From Cavia porcellus (Eukaryota; Chordata; Mammalia; Rodentia; Caviidae): 64,000 nt of DNA. The notes under the pieces are model-generated. The model worked only from the letters and a program-made list of their open reading frames with translations, was not told where the DNA came from and ran no database searches. Below, piece after piece: positions 1-11,455 of this stretch. Both the position numbers and the translations under genes were made by a program. The DNA lies in assembly GCF_034190915.1 (NCBI RefSeq), contig NW_026947486.1:26819344-26883343 (forward strand), given 5' to 3'. Position 1 is the first letter of the stretch, and every line of letters begins with the position of its first letter.

Positions 1-464
1 ACTGGGTCTTCTGGACAAGTGAGTAGTGGGGTCCCAGGCACTTCCTGCATTGGCTACAATTTCTCTGAAGCAAGACTTTGGTTCTTCAAGCCAGTGCTGG
101 CTATGTGTATCTGATGGTGGCCATTGGGTGTGCTGGTGCAGGGCTTTCTACTGTTTTTACCAGCCTGCACTGGCTCACTGATGGCTGATAGAGTGCACAC
201 AGGGACAGGGCTGGCCACTGCCTTCTAGACGGTTACACCCATTTATCATTTTTATGTTTAAAAAGTTTCAAAATGAAAATATATTAGACACAATGAAACC
301 TCCTCTCAGAAGTGTGAAATGGGGTGGGTCAAGGGAACGATGAAAATATGACGGAGTGTGTTATGTTCATGTACAAATCTGCCAAAGTGAAACCCATTAA
401 TCTGGCATAACTGATATGCACTAATAAAAATGTGGAAAGAAAACTTTCAAATTCATTTACTCCA
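1..464. other. Intergenic, nothing recognised
   Basis: I see no gene, RNA or repeat I can name. The sequence is of ordinary base composition and has no long open frame. Confidence 0.6.
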
Positions 465-815
465 GCATTTTGAAACATACAGTACATCACTGTTAGCTAT
501 AATCACTATACTGTGCAATAGTACCCCAGAGTTTCTTGCTCCTATTGAAGTGTAACTTTGTACTTGCTAGTCAACCATACCCCCATCCTACTGTCCTCAG
601 CCTCTGGCAACCACCATTCTATTCTCAACTTCTATGAGATCAACTCTTTAGGTTTCACATATAAGTGACATCATGTAGCACTTCTCTTTCTGTTTCTGAC
701 TTATTTCACTTAATGATGTCCAGTTCCACTTATGTAGCTACAAATTATAGGATTTCATTCTTTTTATAATTTAATAGTGCTCTATTTTTCATATGTACCA
801 AATTTTCTTTATCCA
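465..815 (-). repeat. Ancient L1 3' end (L1M-like), antisense
   Basis: Read on the minus strand this is the end of ORF2 and the start of the 3'UTR of an old mammalian L1. Typical antisense phrases are present, such as CCTCTGGCAACCACCATTCT near 600 and TTATTTCACTTAATGATGTC near 702. It is far more decayed than the L1s further right, so it predates the rodent-specific ones. Confidence 0.7.
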
Positions 816-889
816 TTCATTAGTTGCCTGGAACCTTGCCAATTACTGTTCCTTTTGTCTGAAGAACTCTTACTCCAAACTTTCACAAG

Positions 890-1002
890 TCTTCACATTG
901 TCTCTCTTTTCAGGTCTTTGTTAAAATGTCACTTCTTCAAAGAGACATCTTTGTTCACTTGAAAGTACCACCTTTGACCCTGTCTCCCTTTTGTTCTATT
1001 TT

Positions 1003-1051
<49 letters not shown>

Positions 1052-1220
1052 GGTAGCAATCCTCATCTAGGAATGGATATGTTATGTATTTGTTTAATTT
1101 TTCCTATTTGTATTTTCTCTATAAGGTTGTGAACTCCTTGAGGGCAAGGATCTATTTTTTGTTACTTGATATTGTATCCCAGTTGCCTGGAATATGGACT
1201 GGCACATAATAAGTTATGGA
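890..1220 (+). repeat. L2 LINE 3' fragment
   Basis: The order of phrases is that of the L2 3' end: a TTAAAATGTCACTTCTTC-like block near 922, then GTGAACTCCTTGAGGGCAAG near 1,128, then TGCCTGGAATATGGACTGGC near 1,183. A TG microsatellite has expanded inside it. Confidence 0.6.
1004..1048 (+). repeat. (TG)n microsatellite
   Basis: About 22 uninterrupted TG/GT dinucleotides. Confidence 0.95.
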
Positions 1221-1360
1221 GAAAAATTAGTATGGTTGGGTAAGCCTAGTCAATCAGGAGCTTTGAACTCAAGATTCAGTGAGCTTATATGGCAGCAAAG
1301 AATTCTTGCTATGGAAAGTAGGGAGTCATGGATAAATCTCATAAGATAGATAACAGCTGT

Positions 1361-1450
1361 TGTTTTGTTTTGTTTAATGCCGGGGACCAAACTCATGATC
1401 TCGTGCTTGCCAGTCAGGCACTTATGCCACTGAGCTAAACCCCAAACCCT
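1361..1450 (-). mobile_element. ID-type SINE, antisense
   Basis: Antisense copy of the tRNA-derived SINE seen best at 7,621. It reads a T-rich tail, then GCCGGGGACCAAACTCATGA, then the A-box side ending near 1,450. A short duplication CAGCTGT flanks it (1,354-1,360 and 1,451-1,457), supporting a retroposed insertion. Confidence 0.85.
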
Positions 1451-3005
1451 CAGCTGTCTTTTGAAAAGTGGGAGGCTAGTGTCCTAAAGGATATTAAAAT
1501 AACTCTGTAGGAAGCAAGTACAACAGTTCCCATTTCACAAATGAAGTAAGGTATAGATATGGAGAAAGTAACTTGATCAAATGAGAAGCTTCCATGAACA
1601 CTGAGGAAAGATATGTAATTGGCAGAAGGGATTTCTCAAGGTAGCAGTGTTTCAAGGTAGCTGAAACAGCATTACCATGATTGGGCTAGCATGGGGGTTG
1701 GTCACCGTAGGGTCCCACTGTGTCCTGAGGGTGTGGTGAGGTATAGTAGAGCTACTCTCATAGCAGCACTATGTGCACTGCCTCCAGCCAGCATGCTTTC
1801 CACAAATCTTCCCAAGAACATTTCTTCTAACTATCTTTGCTTAATTTTTTAAAAAAAATTTTTTTGGCATTTTCCCTATTGAAACAAAAATCCATTTGTA
1901 ACTGATTGCTTGGCTATTGCATCATTTGACCACCAACCTCTCAGGTTAGCCCCCATACTGCACACCATGCCTGTTCCGGTGTGTGTCATTGTTGTTCTGT
2001 TTTTGTCTTTGGATACCTAGGTTCCCCATATTAATGATATTGGTCCCTTTGAATGTTATCTGTCTGGAAATCTTATTTCCAGATAACTATAATTGACTAA
2101 CTCAGTGCTTCTTCTTTGTATCTCCAACTGATTCCATGCTACTTCCTCTAACCTAGCCACTCTACCATGCAGATGTAAGAGGTGTTTGATGGTGAAATGT
2201 AAGCTCCAGGGCTACCCCTCAAGGCTTCAAAGATTGTTTATGGCATAAGAACCTTTGTGCTAACAGTGGTGAGGCAACTGAGCAAAGGCAGAAATTCTAC
2301 CTGTGCTGGGCTTGCTAATCTGTTATATCTGAGTGTCTCTACCTAAAGTCAAAAGCCTTTCTTTAATTCACATTAAGGTATTATATAGGCTAGTGGGGCC
2401 CCACTAAACTTTCTTTTCATCTGTACCTCATCCCTTATTCATCACCTCAACAAAGTCCTGATCATCTACCACATATAACAAGCAGTAAAAAGATAAGTAC
2501 TATTATTAATTATGTACTCCCTACATACAATCAGATTGTTTCTCCCTCTGGTGGTCTCTAAAATCCCCCACCACTGCCACATTCCAGCTTGAGTGATCCC
2601 ACAAGTGGACTCTGCCTCCATTTTCTTAGTTTCCCAGATCGGGCTCTCTGGTTCACCCCTAATTAACTATTGTCACTCATTTCTTACAACTTTGCTACAT
2701 ATACTTATTATGGGTCACAGTTATTTCTAAAGGAGGATGCAAATGCTCCAGAGGATACTGGAAAAAATTAACAAGGAGTGGTGCAAGAATATTGTAACTC
2801 TATAGGTTTTCCTCATGTTTTAATGAATTATATTTACATGCTTCATAATATACTTAGTATATTTGCCTTGTAGTGTATTTATATATGTAAATTAATAAAC
2901 ACACATACTTTGGCAGCACATTATTATGTTTCTCTTGATAAGTGTTTAAACCCTGAAGATAATACGGAGATCATGAAGTTTCAAGTACTTGCTTTAGCAT
3001 TGGAA
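1451..3005. other. Intergenic, nothing recognised
   Basis: No open frame, RNA gene or clear repeat. The stretch 2,820-2,900 is AT-rich. Confidence 0.5.
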
Positions 3006-3009
3006 GTCC

Positions 3010-3550
3010 TGCACAGCCTTTCCCTAACTCTCAAGTTGTGTTTCTGACTGCTCTTCTATCTCATCTGTTCCCTACACTCCAGTAAATCAACACATGCAGG
3101 TCCCCATGAAAGGGTCTTTGTGCCTTTATTCATTTTGTCTTAGTTCCCCAGCCTCTGCTTTCATCCTGTTTGCTGGTGATCACCTCACATTTCAAACCTC
3201 AGGGAACTGACCACTGAACCTCAGATTTCCTGCTCACCCTCATATTCCCACCACTCTACATTCAGATTTCTCTTTTTAAATTTGTTTTTCTTTTTCTTTT
3301 TTTATCAGTACCGGGGACCGAACTCACGACCGTCTGCTTGCAAGGCAGGTGCTTATGCCACTGAGCTAAATCCCCAGCCCTCAAGATTTCTCTTTCTTCT
3401 TAGCATACTTTATTAAAATTAGTTGCTTCTTTTTTCATGACTTCGATAAGACTGCTGACTGTTTGGGAACAGAGATTGTATACAATCCATTTTTCTCTTT
3501 CTGTCATACCCAGTTGAGTGTAAGCCATATAATCAGCATCAGGAAACTAC
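3010..3550 (+). repeat. Possible L2-like decayed LINE
   Basis: Scattered L2-style phrases surround the SINE at 3,276, for example CTGTTTGGGAACAGAGATTG near 3,456. The copy is very degraded and the call is weak. Confidence 0.3.
3276..3383 (-). mobile_element. ID-type SINE, antisense
   Basis: A T-rich tail, then ATCAGTACCGGGGACCGAAC, then the promoter-like tRNA head ending in AATCCCCAGCCC. The flanking duplication AGATTTCTCTTT lies at 3,264-3,275 and 3,384-3,395. It is well preserved, so fairly recent. Confidence 0.9.
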
Positions 3551-3569
3551 TGTTTATCTTTAGCTAATA

Positions 3570-3790
3570 TTATGAAGTACTTGTTATGTACCTGGCACTG
3601 ATTTTAGCATACATTTCCACATATTTTATCTAATTTAAGCCTTGAAAGTCAATATTGTTTTTACCTCCATTTTATAGATGTGTAAAATGAGACTGAGAAG
3701 CGAAACAATTTGTTTTAGATCTTATAACTGGCAGAACGGGATTCAAACTCAAGAAGTTTGACCTCAGAGTACACACTTCCAATCTCTATG
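3570..3790 (-). repeat. MIR SINE, antisense
   Basis: Shows the antisense MIR layout: TACCTCCATTTTATAGATG near 3,662, AATGAGACTGAGAAGCG near 3,687, GGCAGAACGGGATTCAAACT near 3,731. This is an ancient mammalian tRNA-derived SINE. Confidence 0.75.
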
Positions 3791-4261
3791 TCCTGCTGAA
3801 GGGGCACGCAAAAGAATGAATGTGTACATAAATGAATTATGTGCTGAGTTTGGAAGCAGACTTACACAGTAAAATTGGAGATAACAGTGAGATAAGGCAG
3901 ATCCAGATCAAAGATGGCACCATGCACCTCAGCATATGGATTGAACAAAACAGATGTGACCAAAGTGTGGGCACATCAAAACAACAGAGTGGAACATATG
4001 GAATAGCACATCAGTAGCAGCAAAGAGAGACAATAAGAGGTAAGTTAGGTGTACTCTATCTTTGCTCTAAATAGGCTGACATGTGGGATACCGAGATTCT
4101 CAGTCTGGCCCATAGAGTATTGTGGGAGAAAATGAGGCCCAGAAAGGGAATATGGCCTTTGTCATTCATTTAGTGGACCTACCTGCTATTTCAGTAAACT
4201 TTAGCAAGTTCCAAAACCAAAGGCTTGCAGAAGTTCATGTACTGAAGGACTTCTAGAACCA

Positions 4262-4435
4262 GATATGGTAATGTACGCTGGTAGTCTTAATTACTTTGGA
4301 GGCTGAAACATGGTTTCAAGTTCAAGCATCCCAGCCTGGACAATTTAGTGACTTAAAAATAAAAGAATAAAAATGGTTGGAAATGTAGTTCAGTGCAAAG
4401 AATTGAGTTAAATTCCTGTTACTGAAAAAAATAGA
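4262..4435 (+). mobile_element. B1-ID dimeric SINE (decayed)
   Basis: The left half (4,262-4,375) is a decayed B1 (7SL-derived) monomer with ACTTTGGAGGCTGAAACATG and CCCAGCCTGGACAATTTAG. After an A-rich linker, the right half (4,376-4,435) resembles an ID unit (GTAGTTCAGTGC, TTAAATTCCTGTTACTGAAA). A fused B1+ID order is known from several non-murine rodent lineages. Confidence 0.55.
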
Positions 4436-4714
4436 TAAGTGCATCTCCAATCTTAATGTGCACATGAATCTCCTGAGAATCTTGTTAAAATTCTAATTCA
4501 GGAAGTTTCAAGTGAGGCCTAAGATTCTACCTTTGTAAGAAGCTCCCAGAAGATGCTGCTGCTGCTGCTACAAATAATAGATTTCTTTAGAACAAATGTA
4601 AGTAGTTTTAGAATATAACAGAGAGGCTGCTCATCAAGCCTTATTCTGTGTAAAGAACTAAAATAAACATAAAGTCTTTCTTCTCTAAAATTTCAGGTAA
4701 TTACTTGGCATTCA

Positions 4715-4850
4715 CCCTCATCTTTAACCCTCATATCAGTCCCGTGAGCTAAATACTATTATTACCTACAGTTTATAGCCGAGTCAACTGAGTCCTGGAG
4801 ACTGAAGTCATACAACAAGTAAAAAGTCATAGTCTTGCCATCTACCTACA
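4715..4850 (-). repeat. MIR SINE fragment, antisense
   Basis: Antisense MIR core: ATACTATTATTACCTACAG near 4,752 followed by a GAGTCAACTGAGTCC-type block and CATACAACAAGTAA. Confidence 0.6.
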
Positions 4851-4899
4851 CACAATGAAGGCATATTTCAAACCTACTAGGGGTCAGTGAAAAACGAAG

Positions 4900-5060
4900 G
4901 CAGTTTGAGATCAAATCAACTTATGTTTAAAATCTGGTTCTGTCACTTCCTTGTCTTAATCTCTGAGCCTCTTTTGCTCTTGATAATGGAGATAGCAATA
5001 GATCCTGGTTGCCAGGGATGTTGTGAGGATTAACATGAACAATAACTCTGAGACCTCCTC
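4900..5060 (+). repeat. MIR SINE fragment
   Basis: Sense MIR features: CTGGTTCTGTCACTTCCTTG near 4,934, CTTAATCTCTGAGCCTC, and GTTGTGAGGATTAACATGA near 5,020. Confidence 0.65.
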
Positions 5061-5910
5061 ATGCAGCATGTGACCCCTGGTTCAGCTCAGTAAGTACCAA
5101 CTGTTTTCGCTAGTCTTAGCTTCTGGGTCATAGGACTTCCCTATTTCTCCCTCCTACCAAGGAGCTAATTTTCTCACAAATAGCAAAAATTTGTTCCCTC
5201 ATTCCAGAATTGGCCTTTGTGTTTGCTGAGAAGAGGCCAGAAGGTCTCTGGTATGTCATTCAAGGAGAATTGTGAACAAAAATCTGACATAAATGGGCAC
5301 CTCCAACCAGACTTGGTGCCACTTCTGGCCTGGGTCTGTTGTTCACATCCAGAAGGTCAGGACTTGATTTCCAAACCCTTGGTCTTTTTCAACCTCCATG
5401 TAGCCCTTCTTTTGAGAGGGAGACCATCCTGAAGGATTGAGAAGTCTCTGAATGTGGTATTGAGGATCACAAAAGCCAGAATTGTCCAAGAGCTGGGACT
5501 GACATCTTGGCTGGAGAATGGCCAGTTCCATAGCTCCATTTATCCCTTCATCTAGCTGTAAGATGAATGGAAACTAAACACTCCAGAGTTCTGGGTCTGT
5601 TTATTTGCTATGTTGGCTCAGGGTGGGATTTTTCTTTCCTATAAACACCCACTGGAGACCGGTAATTGGGGCCAGAAAAAGGTCCCTCTGTGCTGATCAT
5701 TTTAGAAAAGTAGTAGAGATGAAAGAGGGGTTGGAAATGCAAGTCTCCAAACTTGATCTTTTCTGTTAATGACTTTAATCTCAAGAAAGAAGAGATTTAT
5801 TCAGGGTCCCATAACAATTTCCAGGTCCTACAGACAATGAGACTTGCAAGCTCAGAATAGTCAGACACCAAAGAAGGCCAAGACAAAGCTCATAAAGAAT
5901 TTAATGAAGT
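5061..5910. other. Intergenic, nothing recognised
   Basis: Short overlapping open frames exist on both strands near 5,220-5,540 but none has a recognisable product, splice context or conserved motif. Confidence 0.5.
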
Positions 5911-5914
5911 GTTT

Positions 5915-6085
5915 CAAAGTACAGGTTCTGGGCTCAAAGCATCTGGGTTTAAATGTCAGTACTTGCACTTACTGACTTGTAATCTTAAGCAAATCAACTT
6001 ACTTCTCTGTACCTACTTCATAAAGTTATTGTGAAGATTGAGTTTGTACTTTTGGCATGCTTGGCACAAGGTAATTGTTCAGTGA
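5915..6085 (+). repeat. MIR SINE fragment
   Basis: CAGGTTCTGGGCTCAAAGCA, GGGTTTAAATGTCAGTACTT and TAAAGTTATTGTGAAGATTG follow the sense MIR order and end with the GGCACAAGGTAATTGTTCA-type 3' block. Confidence 0.65.
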
Positions 6086-6880
6086 ATAGCTTCAAAGATG
6101 AGGGCAGAATGACACATGAAAAAGGTCAAAAGTATAAGAAGCTCCCTGTCCTTCAGTGATTTGAATTGGTGGGGGAGTAAAGAGATGCATGGGGTGGGGG
6201 AGGTGCTGAGATAAAGAGGTCTGCATGGGGTAGAGATGGGAGTCAGTATTTGTCAAACCCTTTTCTTTCTCCTTTCTATCAATAAGCATAGGGATCACAT
6301 GCATCTCCAGCACCCACTTTCATGGATAGAACTTAAAAGTCATTTTATGAACCATTAGCTGGTGTTCAGTTTTCCCCTATGGCATTTGGCATCACACAAG
6401 AAAATCTTTTCATTATGCCACATGGGGCTTCCAAAGCCCATAATTTGCCATCTCCCCCAAATCCACATAAAGTTTCCTGTTGTAATTTCCTCTCAGGGGA
6501 GAATAATTGCTAGAGAAGAGCTTTGCTTTACAGCAAAAGAGAAAAACCATGTCAAGCATTAGTCACTTTTCTTACAGTTAAATAGACAATGAAAAACTCT
6601 CAAGCAAATAAAGAAAAGGACTGCAGCAAGAAAGTGAAGACTAAAATGAAGAAATAGAAAAACTGGAGAGCAGTTGGGAAATTTGGAAAACCAAAAAGAA
6701 CTTCAGGGGAAAAATGGTAATATTCTCAGTGACACTGAAGAAGATACTACACACATAAGAACTAGGAGAAACCAAACAAAATAATAAATAGACATCTCAG
6801 AAATTAAAGTTTCTAAATTTTTTCTAATAAGTTTCTAAATTTTTAAAAATTCAAGGAAAAAATATAAGCCCCTCTTCCCG
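6086..6880. other. Intergenic, nothing recognised
   Basis: A-rich in its right half. No supported gene. Confidence 0.5.
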
Positions 6881-6883
6881 AAA

Positions 6884-6885
<2 letters not shown>

Positions 6886-6919
<34 letters not shown>
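6886..6919 (+). repeat. (CA)n microsatellite
   Basis: About 17 CA repeats. Confidence 0.95.
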
Positions 6920-6922
<3 letters not shown>

Positions 6923-7139
6923 CAGAAGGTATAGGAGAAATATAAGATACATAAATCAGTACAGTAGGTTCAACATTTAAGTAGTAGAAGTGCCAGTCTA
7001 AACAAGAAGAAACAATAAAGATAACTTTACAGAATCATATTATAAGTTGATTCCCTACAGCCAAAGAAAGATTTCTAGAGTAAGTGTCCAAGAACTGTGG
7101 ATCTAGTAAATAGAGGATCCCATTTAAACAATCACTCCA

Positions 7140-7370
7140 ACAATCATCCTTACTTTAACTTTTTAATTCCCTCTTATTCACTCTGTGAATTTATCTTTAA
7201 ATCCTTTAAAAACTAAACTCAGACTGTTTCTCTTGTCTGTTTAAAACCTCTAGTGGATCCTACCATGGTTTACACATACCCTTGTAAGAGGTATTGGTAA
7301 GGTAAGCCCTCATTACTATTTGCTTTCATTTCTTATTAGTTCCATCACTTCTTTCCTGAGCCACCCTAGC
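7140..7370 (+). repeat. Possible L2-like fragment
   Basis: TTTAAAACCTCTAGTGGATC near 7,240 and the surrounding C/T-rich text resemble the L2 3' region. It is heavily decayed, so the call is tentative. Confidence 0.3.
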
Positions 7371-7384
7371 AATTCTCACCTTTA

Positions 7385-7713
7385 CATTCCTTTTGCTTAT
7401 TTTAAAGAGGATAAAACAGAATAAAACCAAACAAATAAACCAGTATAAAATGTGCAGGACTTCAAAACATTACAAAATCAACAATAGTTACAATAATGCC
7501 TCTTGGTGTCTTCAAAATAGTTGCAGATTTCAGACACAGTAAAAATCAAGCAGAAAAAAATAGAATAGAAACAATAAAAACAAAATGAATGTAATAAAAG
7601 ATTTTAAAATAAGCCTATCCTGGGGCTGAGGATTTAGCTCAGCGGCATAAGCGCCTGCATTGCAAGCAGGCAGTCGTGAGTTCGATCCCCGGTACCGATA
7701 AAAAAGAAAAAGA

Positions 7714-7746
<33 letters not shown>

Positions 7747-7830
7747 CCTATACTAAATCCAAAATTTTTACCATAATATATCTTGCTATCTTTGAAATAA
7801 CTGCTCATACCATCAGATTTGACATAATCA
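7385..7830 (-). repeat. L1 3'UTR fragment, antisense
   Basis: Antisense match to the long repetitive 3'UTR of the local L1/half-L1 elements: GCAGGACTTCAAAACATTAC near 7,453, CAACAATAGTTACAATAATG near 7,480, ATCTTGCTATCTTTGAAATA near 7,781. It is interrupted by the SINE at 7,621 and ends where the 5'UTR of L1 C begins. Confidence 0.6.
7621..7743 (+). mobile_element. ID-type SINE (full copy)
   Basis: Best-preserved copy: a tRNA-Ala-like head with an A box (TTTAGCTCAGCGGCATAAG) and a B box (GAGTTCGATCCCC), then GGTACCGATAAAAA and a long A-rich tail. The flanking duplication AAGCCTAT lies at 7,611-7,618 and 7,744-7,751. It is not a functional tRNA gene: there is no proper 3' acceptor stem and it ends in poly-A. 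Confidence 0.95.
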
Positions 7831-7834
7831 AAAC

Positions 7835-8768
7835 AAGAGATCTCTGACTCCGAACTTCCACCTTGGAGGGTGGCCACTCCACGCCTGCCCTCCCACCTCA
7901 GTCCCCAGACCTCCACCTGGAACCTTGGACCTCCACCGGGGAGGGTGGCCAGTCCATGTCTGTCCTCCCACCTTAGACCTTGGACCTCCACCTGGGACCT
8001 GCAGCTACCTCCCGCCTCAGATTCCAGACCTCCCCCTCAAACCCCAGACCTCTGCACCTGCCCCCCCCCCCACCGATCCTAGACCTCCAGCTTGGAGGGT
8101 GGTGGCTGGGCACCTGCCCACATTCCCTGACCCCCTGGAACTGGTACTGTTTTGGATTTTTGGCTGTCCCTCCCCCTCACAGAATTTGGACTGCAGAGGA
8201 TTAACCTTGATGGGGATGGGACTCAGTAATCCCTCATCCTAGCAGAGGACCTCAGCAGGCTTCATTCAGTGTGGCGAGTTTGCCCCTAAAATAGAGGACT
8301 TCAGTGGGTAAACAGGAGCAGTAGTGAAGTCCCCTCCAGCTGTAAGACCTTGGTGAGCCTGGCAAGAGTGTGAGTGAGTCCTTCTTCCATATAGAGAACA
8401 TCAGGTAGATTGAGGAGTCTGTCAATAAGGCCTCCCCCAACCTGGAGAAAATTAAAAGGACTTATGGGACACCCAGCAACACAGTAGGGGTCCAGCCAAG
8501 ACAAACAGAATAGACAGGTAGATCTGGTGTCCTGGAACAACCTGAAGACATAATAACAGCAAGAATTTAGGGTTGCCCTTCATCAATCCTCCTAGGCTAA
8601 TCAGCCTAAGAAGAATATAGTACTCACCCAACAGGCCCTGGGTACCCAAATCTTCATTGAGGTACCCAGCAATTGCACAAACACCAACCACACAGTAGGA
8701 CCTGAAGATACACACTACCAACAGTTGAGACTAGTGGGATTAAAAGACCAAATATTAGCCCAAAAGGT
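7835..8768 (+). promoter_or_regulatory. L1 C 5'UTR
   Basis: GC-richer leader in front of a decayed L1 ORF1. The first ~280 bp (7,850-8,130) contain imperfect tandem copies of a CCAGACCTCCACCTGG-like unit, as in monomer-based rodent L1 promoters. The exact 5' edge is uncertain by some tens of bases. Short open frames here on both strands are shadows of the repeat. Confidence 0.6.
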
Positions 8769-9855
8769 GAAATGGCAAAATGAAACAGCAAAATGTAATC
8801 TCAGACATCTAGTCCATAAGGATCAAGTACAGGAGACACTGAAACAGAGGACTTTAAAGGCCATATACCCGAAATCTCTGAAAAGATAGCAAGTGAAATA
8901 AAGAAACAAATTCATGAGGCTATAGAGGAAATGAAATTAGAGATAATTTCTCATGTAAAGACAGAAATGACATCCTTAACAAAGGAGTTGCTCAGCATAG
9001 CTAGAGAATACATAGGTTAAAAAGTACAGGACCATGGGAAACTGACTGAAAACTTGAAGGAACAGTATAGAAAACAAGTGGAATGCATGAAACAAATTCA
9101 AAGAGATATCCAAGAAATAAAAAATTCTATTGAAAGCTGGCAAAAACATTTAAATGAAGCTGAGGACAGAATTACAGACTTCAGGACAGGATCACAGCTA
9201 GTGATCATGAAACGATAGAACTTTTAAAAATAACAAAGCAGCATGAAATGACAATTCAACAGCTGCAAGATGATGCAAAGATATAATACGAATAGGCATC
9301 AATGAAGATGCAGGAGTCAATGTCAATGACATCACAGAAATATTCACAGAACTATTCACAGAAGTAATAGCAGAAAACTTCCCAAACATGGAGAAACAAT
9401 CTGATATGCAGATAGTGAGGCATATAGAACACCAAACATCACACACAACATAAATCAACACCCAGACATATAATAATTAAGATCCCAGGCACACAGCATA
9501 AAAACAGAATACTAAAAGTGTTAGAGAAAAGACACAACTCATCTATCAAGGAAAGCCCATTAGACTAATGACAGACTTTTCAGCACAAACTCTCAAGTTA
9601 AGATGAGACTGGAGTGAAGTATATCAAGCCCTGAAAGAAAACAACTTTCAATCCAGATTGATATACTCTATAAAATTTTCTTTGAAATTTAATTGAGAAA
9701 TAAGATAACTCCATGACAAAGAACAACTGATGAAATTCATGTCCACCAAACCAACTCTAAAAAGAGTACTGAAAGACATACTAGATAGTGATAAAAGTGA
9801 GTACAATTTCCTGAAAAACAACAGAAAGAAACCACTAGAGAGGGCAAGCAATTAA
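8769..9855 (+). pseudogene. L1 C ORF1 (decayed)
   Basis: Remnant of the L1 nucleic-acid chaperone that coats L1 RNA. Translation in shifting frames gives the coiled-coil segment (KQIQRDIQEIKNSIESW near 9,090), the RRM start (IGINED near 9,294) and the C-terminal domain (RPGI-like to QPRLIYS near 9,460-9,670). Several stops and frameshifts break it. It belongs to the oldest L1 of the nested stack. Confidence 0.85.
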
Positions 9856-9892
9856 ACAAGGGGGGAAAGCACAAAACCAACAGATGAATATA

Positions 9893-11096
9893 ACATGACA
9901 AAGTTAAACCAGTACATATGAGTTACATCCATCAATGTAAGTGGCCTCAATTTATCTATTAAAAGAAATCGATTGACAGAATGGATCAAAAAACAGTATC
10001 CCACAACATGATGTATAGAAAAAATGCATCTGACTCAAAAGGAAACTTATAGATTAAAAGTCAAAGGATGTAAAACAGTCTTCCATGCAATAAGAACCCA
10101 GAAAAAAGCAGGGGTAGCTATCCTATTTGCAGATAATGTGAACTCCAAACCAAAAACCACCAAAAGTGATAAAAAAGGATACCACATACTTGTCAAGGGA
10201 ATAATTCAAGAAGAAAAGCCTACCACATACTTGTCAAGGGAATAATTCAAGAAGAAAAGCCAACAATCATAAATATACATGCACCACATACAGGAGTACC
10301 CAACTATATAAGGCAAATACTAATAAACATGAAAAACCAAATAAGCAACCTCACAATTGTAATAGGGGATCTTAACATCCCACTGTTCCAGAGATAGATC
10401 AGCTAGACAAAAACTCAGCAAAGAAATAACAGAACTAAATCAAATCTGTGAGCAAGTGGAATTCGTAGATGTTTACAGAGTGTTACACCCAACTACATCA
10501 GAATACGTATTCTTGTCAGCTATGCATGGGACATTCTCCAAAATAGACCATATATTAGCCCACAGAACATTCTTAAGTAAATATAAAGGGACTGCAATTA
10601 TCCCTTACATATTATCTGGCCATAGTGCAATTAAACTGGAAATTAAAGGCAGAAGAACTTGTAAGACCTGCATAAATACATAGAAATTAAATAAGAACCC
10701 CATGAACAAACAATGGGTTGCAGATAAATTAAAGAAGAAATTAAGCAACACCTACAATTCAACAAAAATATAGATACACCATACTGAAACCTGTGGGATG
10801 CAATGAATATGGTCCTATGAGGGAAATATATACCAATAAATTATCATATCAAGAAAATGAAATGAGCACAAATAAACAATCTAATGTTATAACTCAAGCT
10901 TTTAGAAAAAGAAGAGCAAGTCAAACCCGAAACTCATAAAAGAGAGGAAATTATAAAGCTCAGAGCAGAAATTAACACAATTGAGACTAAAAAAATAAAG
11001 AGAATTAATGAATCAAAGAGCTGAGTTTGCAAAAAATAAAACAAAATTGATAAATCTCTAGCCAACGTTATCAAGAAAAAGAAAGAAAAACTAAAA
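9893..11096 (+). pseudogene. L1 C ORF2, piece 1 (endonuclease to linker)
   Basis: First piece of the ORF2 of L1 C, which normally encodes the APE-type endonuclease and reverse transcriptase used for target-primed reverse transcription. Endonuclease phrases are visible: SINVSGLNLSIKRNRLTEWI near 9,930, [13 protein letters not shown] near 10,105, [19 protein letters not shown] near 10,530 and SGHSAIKLEIK near 10,616. A 46-bp local repeat occurs at 10,175-10,262. The piece stops at an AAAGAAAAACTAAAA duplication (11,082-11,096) and resumes at 29,061. Confidence 0.9.
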
Positions 11097-11455
11097 GTCA
11101 TCTGCACAGCTTCCTGCCATACTCAATGGGCTCCACAGGTCTTGGGCCTCCCTGGGTCACCCCCAATGACCTTCTCTCAGTCCAGGGAACTGGGCAGCTG
11201 GAGGTGAGTGTCTGTGCACCATCCCAAGTCCCAAGAGTTTAAGATCATTGCTCCCAGTGGTCAAGGAAGCTCCCAGCTTCCTGCCACATTCAACAAGCTC
11301 AAAAGGTTTTGGGTCCACCTGGGCCATGCAGTGAACTTCTCTCAATTGGGGTAACTGGGTGGCCAGAGCCACAGGAGCTGAAGGCATAGAAGACGATTTC
11401 CAACAAGCCTAGGGAAAACTTTGGAACAACACTTGAAACAAGGAAATACAGGAAA
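11097..11455 (+). promoter_or_regulatory. L1 B 5'UTR with ~167-bp monomers
   Basis: Two imperfect tandem units begin at CAGCTTCCTGCCATACTC (11,107) and CAGCTTCCTGCCACATTC (11,274). Each carries a CTCTCAnTnnnGGnAACTGGG block. The leader resembles the 52,720-53,310 leader of L1 K, so both belong to one promoter type. Its 5' edge coincides with the insertion point in L1 C. Confidence 0.75.

Noticed and set aside
926..1132. Frame with alternating Cys-Val
   Set aside because: Translation of the TG microsatellite inside an L2 remnant.
7621..7700. tRNA gene
   Set aside because: The A and B boxes are those of an ID SINE head; there is no complete cloverleaf with acceptor stem, and a poly-A tail and target duplication are present. 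The same applies to the other ID copies.
7530..7991. 153-codon antisense frame
   Set aside because: It runs across an L1 5'UTR, a SINE with its poly-A and an L1 3'UTR; the protein contains a phenylalanine run from the A tail.
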